Assembly: GCA_964438865.1 (NCBI GenBank) | Contig: CAYTMI010000003.1 | Location: forward strand, 1 to 64,000 | From: G016234445 sp964438865 | Lineage (GTDB): Bacteria; Chloroflexota; Dehalococcoidia; Tepidiformales; Tepidiformaceae | Direction: 5' to 3' | Length of the DNA stretch: 64,000 nt | Part shown: piece by piece, positions 58,630-64,000 of the stretch | Position numbering within the stretch: position 1 is the stretch's first letter | Layout of the letters: every line of letters starts with the position of its first letter | Made by a program: the position numbers and the translations under genes | The notes under the pieces: model-generated | Seen by the model: the letters and a program-made list of their open reading frames with translations, nothing else | Databases searched by the model: none | Told to the model about the DNA's origin: nothing

Positions 58630-59282
58630 CCGCCGCCACCGAAGTCCGGATCATCGCCGCCAAGTCTCCAGGGCTGGGCACGAACCCCGACCCGGCGGCG
58701 ACGGCATGGGGCAAGGTCGCCGGCGCCAGTATCCCGCTGCAGCCGACGCCGCTCGACCGGCAGCCATCCGCCTACGTGCAGGCTTCCTGGCGGGACCGCC
58801 AGTACGGCGTCATCCCCTCGCTCGAAGCCCGGTTCGCCACGAACGAAGGCGTGCTCCACGCCCGGCTCTCCTGGGAGGCGGCGGATCCGCGCCCGGCGAT
58901 CACCGACAACAACGTCTTCCCCGATGCCTGCGCGCTGCTCTTCCCCACGGACGGCAAGAGCGCTCCGCTGGAAACCATGGGCAGCGCAGAAGAACCGGTC
59001 ACCCTCTGGCACTGGCGGGCGGGCGCCGAAGAGGCGTTCCTCGGTACCGCCAGCGGCCTGGGCACGGTCGACCGGACGAAGCCCAACGGGCTGACGGTCG
59101 CAGCCGCGTGGGCAAATGGCCGCTGGACGGTGGCCTTCGCCTGCGCGGTCAACAACGCCAGCTTCGCAGTGCCGAAGAGCCGTGAGGTCCGCGTCGCATT
59201 TGCGGCATGGTCCGGCGCGAACAGCGAGCGCGCAGGCCTGAAATCCCATTCGCCGGCGTGGACCACGCTGGTCATTTCGTGA
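58626..59282 (+). CDS. Heme-type gamma subunit, ethylbenzene dehydrogenase-related
   Basis: A 218-residue EbdC/DdhC-like subunit that usually binds one heme b with Met and Lys. Met118 (LETMGSAEE) lies in the expected loop; DNNVFPDACALLFPTDG and VTLWHWRAGAEEAF are family marks. No signal peptide is visible (MTAATEVRIIAAKSPGLG). It overlaps the catalytic gene stop by 4 bases and precedes the beta subunit by 10. Confidence 0.85.
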   Translation: MTAATEVRIIAAKSPGLGTNPDPAATAWGKVAGASIPLQPTPLDRQPSAYVQASWRDRQYGVIPSLEARFATNEGVLHARLSWEAADPRPAITDNNVFPDACALLFPTDGKSAPLETMGSAEEPVTLWHWRAGAEEAFLGTASGLGTVDRTKPNGLTVAAAWANGRWTVAFACAVNNASFAVPKSREVRVAFAAWSGANSERAGLKSHSPAWTTLVIS

Positions 59283-59292
59283 GGTAGGTCCG

Positions 59293-60351
59293 ATGGCCGT
59301 TCCCGCCAACCCGCCAACCCGCCAACTGGCGATGGTCTTTGACCTGAACAAGTGCCTGGGCTGCCAGACCTGCACTGTCGCCTGTAAGACCTTGTGGACG
59401 GACACGCCCGGCATGGACGGCATGTGGTGGAACATCGTCAACACCATGCCCGGCCTGGGCACCCCGCGTGACGTTTTCAGCCACGGCGGCGGCTACAAGA
59501 ACGGCCAGCCCGTGCCCGGCCGCTTGCCTTCGCAGGCCGAATTCGGCGAAGCCTGGGACTTCGACTACGAAGCGGTCCTTGCGAGCGGATCGGAGCGCGG
59601 TGAGCACCTCCAACCTCGCGAAGCCGGGGGGACCTCGCCGAAGTGGGGCCCAAACTGGGACGAAGACCTCGGCGGAGGGGAGTACCCCAACTCCTACTTC
59701 TTCTATCTCCAGCAGATCTGCGCCAACTGCACCAAGCCCGCCTGCCTGGAAGCATGCCCCCGGACCGCGATCTACCGCCGGGAAGAGGACGGCATCATCC
59801 TCATCGACGAGGAGCGCTGCCACGGCTACCGCTTCTGCGCCGAGGCCTGCCCCTACAAGCGGGTCTACTTCAACACGAAGCGGGCCATCGCCCAGAAGTG
59901 CATCTCCTGCTACCCGCGGCTTGAGGTCGGCGTGGCCCCCGCCTGCGTGCGGCAATGCCCGGGCCGGGTGCGGCACCTGGACTTCGTCGACAACAAGGAC
60001 GGCCACATCTACAAGCTCGTGAAGAAGTGGAAGGTCGCCCTCCCCCTGCGGCCCGACTTCGGCGTCGAACCCAACGTCTACTACGTCCCGCCGATGTCGC
60101 CACTGGCGTTCAAGGAGAACGGCGAGTTCGACGAGAGCGAGTCCCGGATCCCGATCGACTACCTGCGCGAGATGTTCGGGAAGGGCGTCGACGCGGCCCT
60201 CGTCACGCTCCAGGTTGAGCGCGAGAAGGTGGCCGCCGGGAAGAAGTCCGAGCTGATGGACATCCTCATCGCGCGGGACTGGAATGACCTCCTTGGGCCA
60301 TTCACCGGGAACCCGGCGACGATTCAGCGACCGCCCGTCCGGACGCCGTGA
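59293..60351 (+). CDS. Iron-sulfur beta subunit
   Basis: A 352-residue ferredoxin-like subunit with four cluster sets: CLGCQTCTVAC, CANCTKPACLEAC, CHGYRFCAEAC and CISCYPRLEVGVAPACVRQC. In the third set a Tyr replaces one Cys, as in NarH/EbdB-type proteins that hold a [3Fe-4S] cluster. It carries electrons between the Mo site and the heme subunit or another acceptor. Confidence 0.92.
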   Translation: MAVPANPPTRQLAMVFDLNKCLGCQTCTVACKTLWTDTPGMDGMWWNIVNTMPGLGTPRDVFSHGGGYKNGQPVPGRLPSQAEFGEAWDFDYEAVLASGSERGEHLQPREAGGTSPKWGPNWDEDLGGGEYPNSYFFYLQQICANCTKPACLEACPRTAIYRREEDGIILIDEERCHGYRFCAEACPYKRVYFNTKRAIAQKCISCYPRLEVGVAPACVRQCPGRVRHLDFVDNKDGHIYKLVKKWKVALPLRPDFGVEPNVYYVPPMSPLAFKENGEFDESESRIPIDYLREMFGKGVDAALVTLQVEREKVAAGKKSELMDILIARDWNDLLGPFTGNPATIQRPPVRTP

Positions 60352-60920
60352 GCAGCCAGTACGGCCTCCTGGCGCTGGCGCTTTCATTCCCCGGCGAAGA
60401 TGTCACGGGGGCCTGCCGCAGCGGATCGTTGGCCGCCGCATTCGGTCCGTTCCTGGGGCTCCACGACCCGTCGGCGGCCAGCGCTGCGCTCGAAGAAGAG
60501 TACATCCGCCTCTTCGACCTGCCGACGGGCGGCCCAACCTGTCCGCTCTACACCGGCGTCTACTCGCATTCGCGGCGGGAGGCGATGGAAGAACTTCTGC
60601 GCTTCTACCATCACGCCGGGCTGGGGCCTTCGGAATCCGCGCGCGATCTGCCTGACGCCGTCCCGACGGTGCTCGAATTCCTCGGGTTTCTCTCCTGGCA
60701 AGAGGCGGCCTCGCCGGGCACGGCCGAAGCATCGCGCCGGACCGCGGGCGACGTCCTCCGCCGTCACCTGCTGCCGTGGCTGGCCGAGACCCAATCGCGG
60801 CTGCCGAAGCGGGCGCCGGGCCCCTTCTATGCGGCCGTGTTCGCGGCGCTCGCGGGGCACACCGCGGCTGAGCTCGACCGGACCACGGGGACGCTGGCCG
60901 CCGGCTACTCCAGCAGGTAG
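60348..60920 (+). CDS. TorD/NarJ-like chaperone (delta subunit)
   Basis: A 190-residue TorD-type assembly chaperone: LEEEYIRLFDLPTGGPTCPLYTGVYSHSRREAMEELLRFYHHAGL and LPDAVPTVLEFLGFLSWQEAA. It would hold the catalytic subunit until the cofactor and cluster are in place. The GTG start overlaps the beta subunit stop by 4 bases. Confidence 0.88.
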   Translation: MSSQYGLLALALSFPGEDVTGACRSGSLAAAFGPFLGLHDPSAASAALEEEYIRLFDLPTGGPTCPLYTGVYSHSRREAMEELLRFYHHAGLGPSESARDLPDAVPTVLEFLGFLSWQEAASPGTAEASRRTAGDVLRRHLLPWLAETQSRLPKRAPGPFYAAVFAALAGHTAAELDRTTGTLAAGYSSR

Positions 60921-62071
60921 ATCATCCCGTTGGGGTCCGATGAGGCCATCATGCCGGTGCGGTAGCGGCCGTTGGCGAACCGCTCCGGGATGTCTTCGAC
61001 GCCGGGTTCGCACATCAGGGCGGGAGTCCGCACCGTCACCTCGGCTGATTCGACAAGCTCCCAGAGGGCCTGGATGGGGGTGCCGGTGCGCGGGTCCGCC
61101 GGGACAACGTGGGCGTTGGTCACAGGGATGCCCACCGACTCGTCGAGGTACCACGACGGGTGCGAAGCGAAGATGGGACCGCATTCCGGCAGGCCCCAGA
61201 CGGTGAGCGCCGGGCATTCGAACGACTTGCTCACGCGGCGGCGGGCGTCAGGGTCGAACATCCCATCGACGGAGACAAGAAAGGCCGCGAGGGTTCCGCG
61301 GGCGTCCTTGACCTGTTTCTTCGCTTCGCGGGTGGCCTCGTGGGCGTCGTCGAGGTCCCAGAACACGTAGCCGGCGCCGGTAGAGCGGATGAGGTCGACG
61401 CGGGCTTCGAGTGAGGAGCCCTGGGGGGCGAGAACCAAGGGCGCCCCCGCATAGAGGGGGATGAGCACCGAGAGGAGACCCTCCCATCGCGAGATGGGGA
61501 GCGTGGAAACCCAGGGCCGCCCGCGATGCGACTGCAGGAACGCGGCCATGCTGACGGCGGCGGCGAGCAGCGAGCGGTGGGAGTGCGAGACGGGCCAGTC
61601 GCGGCCGCCGAGGGTGACGGCGGGGGCGTTCAGGTCGATGCGGCCGAGGAGCGGGGTGACGCCGTCGGGCTCTCCCGCGCCGAATTGACCGGGTTCGAGC
61701 ACGATGGCGGCGCCGAACTCGGAGGCGATCGTGGCCGTGTTCGCCCCGGGCGGACTGATGTGGACGTGGAGCCCGGCTGCGAGCGCGCCGAGGAGGGTGA
61801 TGACGGTTTCGAGGGAGTTGTCGCCGGGAAGGACGACTTTCGCGCCGGGCTGGGTGCTGTTGCGAAGCGCCCGGGCGGCACTGTGGACCCGGGCCTGGAG
61901 GTCCGTGGCGCTCAGTTCGGTGCGGCCGGCGACGACGGCCACGTTCCCGCCGCGGTCCCGGGCCGGCACCGTGACGAGGAGGTGGGGGAGCGAAAACGGC
62001 GGCACCCCGAGCAGGCGTGCCACGCCCGTCGGCCAGTACCAGGATGGAGTGATCGCGATGGTCTTCGGCAT
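60905..62071 (-). CDS. Truncated, probably inactive AMP-binding (acyl-CoA synthetase-like) protein
   Basis: A 388-residue protein that looks like the N-terminal domain of an acyl- or aryl-CoA ligase (ARVHSAARALRNSTQPGAKVVLPGDNSLETVITLLGALAAG), but the P-loop YTSGTTGxPKG is missing before VSHSHRSLLAA, and the late motif reads YRTGMMASSDPNG where RTGD is expected; the C-terminal domain with the catalytic Lys is absent. It overlaps the chaperone gene by 16 bases, convergent. It may bind CoA or act as a scaffold. Confidence 0.72.
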   Translation of the reverse strand: MPKTIAITPSWYWPTGVARLLGVPPFSLPHLLVTVPARDRGGNVAVVAGRTELSATDLQARVHSAARALRNSTQPGAKVVLPGDNSLETVITLLGALAAGLHVHISPPGANTATIASEFGAAIVLEPGQFGAGEPDGVTPLLGRIDLNAPAVTLGGRDWPVSHSHRSLLAAAVSMAAFLQSHRGRPWVSTLPISRWEGLLSVLIPLYAGAPLVLAPQGSSLEARVDLIRSTGAGYVFWDLDDAHEATREAKKQVKDARGTLAAFLVSVDGMFDPDARRRVSKSFECPALTVWGLPECGPIFASHPSWYLDESVGIPVTNAHVVPADPRTGTPIQALWELVESAEVTVRTPALMCEPGVEDIPERFANGRYRTGMMASSDPNGMIYLLE

Positions 62072-62083
62072 GCTTCCTCCCCT

Positions 62084-62545
62084 CTACCAGAGCCCGCCCA
62101 CGTGGAGTGACGCGCCGAGCGCGACCGCGGCGATCGTAACAACGAGTTCGAGCCGGAGCACCTTTTCCATCCGCTTCATAGCAGTGCCGACGCGGGCGCG
62201 TTCGACCCGGACTTCTTCTTCGGTCATGTGCGGCCGAGACCGCTTCGCCTGGGCCGGGTGAAGCCAGAAGGCCATGGCCGAGACGGCAGCGAGCAGCACC
62301 ACCCATGCGGCCGTGAGCAGGACGAGCGTCAGGCCGTAGGAATCTGTGAGACTGAGTTCGGGGCGGCCGGCACGGGCGGCGAGTTCCGCATCGTCCAGCC
62401 TGAGCACCATGAAGAGACCGCTGAGGCCGACCAGGAGCAGCGACACCAGCCCGAACCAGCGATAGCGCTGGCCGGCGTTCTTGCAGACCACGGCGACCTG
62501 CGATGGCGGCATCGTCCGCTGGGCGTAGCGAAGCACCCACTCCAT
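62084..62545 (-). CDS. Membrane protein, paralog of the next gene; start unclear
   Basis: 153 residues from the first ATG, with hydrophobic helices at WFGLVSLLLVGLSGLFMVL, LTLVLLTAAWVVLLAAVSAMAFWL and LELVVTIAAVALGASLHVGGL. The protein is homologous to the next one (VGGAITMEWVL against IGGAIAMEYVL), but the first helix lies in the 26 codons before the ATG, which contain no ATG, GTG or TTG after an in-frame TAG. So the true start is either non-canonical, the ATG, or stop readthrough from the upstream gene. Confidence 0.6.
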   Translation of the reverse strand: MEWVLRYAQRTMPPSQVAVVCKNAGQRYRWFGLVSLLLVGLSGLFMVLRLDDAELAARAGRPELSLTDSYGLTLVLLTAAWVVLLAAVSAMAFWLHPAQAKRSRPHMTEEEVRVERARVGTAMKRMEKVLRLELVVTIAAVALGASLHVGGLW

Positions 62546-62623
62546 GGTTATGGCGCCGCCGACGTGGACGGACCAGCCGAGCGTATGGACGGTCGCCAGG
62601 AACGTGTCGATGGTTCGGCCCCG

Positions 62624-63190
62624 CTAGAGATCAATGAGACCACCGTACTTCAGCGAGGCGCCCAGTACGGCTGCGATCAGCGCGAGCACGAGGTCGGCGC
62701 GGGTAAGGCGCTGAATCCACTCCGCCGCCTGGAGCTTCTGGTTCTGGGCGGCGCTGACACCGGCGGCGGTCGTTCCCGTGCCGAGCCTGCCGGTCAGCCT
62801 CGGGCGGAACACGAACGTGATGAGGAGGCCGTTGATCACGAGCACGCACCAGATCAGGAACAGCACCAGGAGGGTCTGGCCATAGCCGATGCTGAGGGTG
62901 AGCCGGCCGTGGGTGAACGGGGAATTGAAGTCGAGTTCGGTGATGCCGGCGACGAACGTCCCGTTCAGCCGGAGCACCGCGGTCACGAGGATAAGGGCGA
63001 GCGAGCCCCAGACCAGCCAGAGGAAGCGGTCGGCCGTCTTCTGGCCCATCACCTGCGCCTGGGCAGGGGGGATGGACGCTTGCGCGGGTCCGAGCACGTA
63101 CTCCATCGCGATGGCGCCGCCGATGTAGGTGGCGAAGCCGATGTCGTGGAGGAATGCGTAGAGGCTCTTCAGCCAGAGGTCCTGGTCCAC
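62624..63190 (-). CDS. Membrane protein next to the paralog
   Basis: A 188-residue protein with four or five hydrophobic helices: FATYIGGAIAMEYVLG, FLWLVWGSLALILVTAVL, LLVLFLIWCVLVINGLLITFVF and LVLALIAAVLGASLKYGG. A GTG start is used. The middle loop has a soluble part with FNSPFTHGRLTLSIGYGQ. The family resembles small quinone-side or CopD-like membrane proteins, but the assignment is weak. The two genes may anchor the molybdenum enzyme or a neighbour. Confidence 0.65.
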   Translation of the reverse strand: MDQDLWLKSLYAFLHDIGFATYIGGAIAMEYVLGPAQASIPPAQAQVMGQKTADRFLWLVWGSLALILVTAVLRLNGTFVAGITELDFNSPFTHGRLTLSIGYGQTLLVLFLIWCVLVINGLLITFVFRPRLTGRLGTGTTAAGVSAAQNQKLQAAEWIQRLTRADLVLALIAAVLGASLKYGGLIDL

Positions 63191-63200
63191 GTGACTCTCC

Positions 63201-64000
63201 TTAACCGCCCGATGGGTCCGGCGTCCCTGGGTGCCAGTCGCGGAAGTGGTCTCGCAACTGCGGCGTCACCAGGTACGGCTCGGTGCCCTTGAGGGCGTAG
63301 AACTTGCGATAGAAGCCAAGGTCGACATGGTGGACCTGGGCGGAGAACTTGGCCCGGACGGGATTGATGAAGGCGGGAGCGCAGCCGTACTTCTCAACGA
63401 GGTACTTCACCGTGGCCGTGGCCGCTTCGATAACCCAGTCCGGGATGTGGGCGCGGGGGTGTTCAAGGATGCGCTGGAGGGTCTCTTCGTTGAACGGCCC
63501 GCCGCTCCGTAGGGCCCAGTTGTCTTCCGGCGAAAGCTGGGCGCCGCTGCCGTAGCGAAGGTTCGCGACGTGTTCAACCAGCGAAGCGGCGGTCGGGAAG
63601 CGGCGGTTGGGGGTCATCGTCGCATCGAGAATCCCGGGCAGGCCGGTGCAGGTCGCCGTGCGGGAAGGGTTTCGGGCGGGCTGGCGTTCGAGGTGGCCGA
63701 AGCCAAGTCCGCGCGCGACCTCAGGGTAGGCGCCGAGGAGAAGGTCATCCGAATAGCCGCCGATCGGCCATGCGCCGAGGCCTATCGCTTCCGCGGCGAG
63801 GCGGATGTTCTGGACCATGCAGGCGGCTTCGCTGGAATGGAGCATGAGCGCGAATTCATCGAACGTTGGGATGGGGAATCCCACCTCCAGGAAGCCCGGC
63901 TTAATCCATTCGTCCACCCCGCAGGGCTTGTCGGTCTCCGGGTCCTGGAGGTAGAAGCCGGAGAACTGGTACGACGACAGCAGCAGGTTGACCCACTCGA
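63201..64000 (-). CDS. Partial nitroreductase-like protein
   Basis: The gene runs off the right edge of the window, so only its last 266 residues are seen. GFYLQDPETDKPCGVDEWIKPGF and FDEFALMLHSSEAACMVQNIRLAAEAIGLGAWPIGGYSDDLLLG match the second half of nitroreductase-like proteins. The C-terminal part, with VIEAATATVKYLVEKYGCAPAFINP, is unassigned. It ends 11 bases before the membrane-protein gene. Confidence 0.6.
   Translation of the reverse strand, partial: EWVNLLLSSYQFSGFYLQDPETDKPCGVDEWIKPGFLEVGFPIPTFDEFALMLHSSEAACMVQNIRLAAEAIGLGAWPIGGYSDDLLLGAYPEVARGLGFGHLERQPARNPSRTATCTGLPGILDATMTPNRRFPTAASLVEHVANLRYGSGAQLSPEDNWALRSGGPFNEETLQRILEHPRAHIPDWVIEAATATVKYLVEKYGCAPAFINPVRAKFSAQVHHVDLGFYRKFYALKGTEPYLVTPQLRDHFRDWHPGTPDPSGG

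Overview
The window is a dense, GC-rich bacterial chromosome segment with about 70 protein genes, four tRNA genes, one riboswitch and almost no long gaps. The mix of genes suggests a Chloroflexota-like chromosome, perhaps near Dehalococcoidia or Tepidiforma: a K+-independent H+-pyrophosphatase, a translin-family protein, DUF5317 and ARPP-1 proteins, ADP-forming acyl-CoA synthetase subunits, many CoA-linked catabolic genes, and many genes that look leaderless. No ribosomal or marker gene is present, so this placement is inference.

Layout. 1-3490: a c-di-AMP (ydaO-type) riboswitch ahead of a tiny zinc-ribbon gene, a broken fibronectin-III fragment, two overlapping GNAT acetyltransferases and a VapBC-like toxin-antitoxin pair. 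3484-20300: housekeeping and accessory genes (hppA, glycerate kinase, CitE-like protein, DinB, FmdB zinc ribbons, thioredoxin and its reductase, a CsoR-type repressor with its operator, rnhB, YraN, translin-like, SDR, isopropylmalate dehydrogenase-like, thioesterase and enoyl-CoA hydratase, mazG). 20300-29400: cupin, GNAT, Lon N-domain, DinB/ClbS-like, HpaB-family flavoprotein, SGNH-like, argF, three tRNAs, a MazEF-like pair with a striking repeat operator, and a GMC oxidoreductase. 29490-43100: ADP-forming acyl-CoA synthetase subunits, sucC, pirin, tRNA-Ser, a large STAND/BTAD regulator, a ThDP enzyme and an ARPP-1 protein.

43200-64000 is a catabolic island. It holds two MaoC-type hydratases, two paralogous CoA-transferase pairs, SDR, thiolase, acyl-CoA dehydrogenase and nitroreductase-like genes. 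It also holds a four-gene operon for a molybdenum enzyme of the type II DMSO reductase family (ethylbenzene dehydrogenase, nitrate reductase and steroid C25 dehydrogenase relatives): catalytic, heme-type, iron-sulfur and chaperone subunits. A MobB-FmdE-zinc finger fusion protein nearby fits a cofactor role. The set would suit anaerobic activation of a hydrocarbon or steroid-like substrate, followed by CoA thioester formation, beta-oxidation and ring or side-chain cleavage; the substrate cannot be read from the sequence. No subunit of the molybdenum enzyme shows an export signal, which is unusual for the hydroxylating members.

Regulation that can be seen: the riboswitch; a perfect CsoR-type operator inside overlapping divergent promoters for thioredoxin and the repressor; five GGTGGTAT-like repeats at one-helical-turn spacing ahead of a ribbon-helix-helix antitoxin; and TANNNT boxes 6-8 bases before the ATG of at least a dozen genes, which points to widespread leaderless transcription. 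No CRISPR array, prophage or transposase was found. A 123-bp inverted-repeat element lies after the ThDP enzyme gene.
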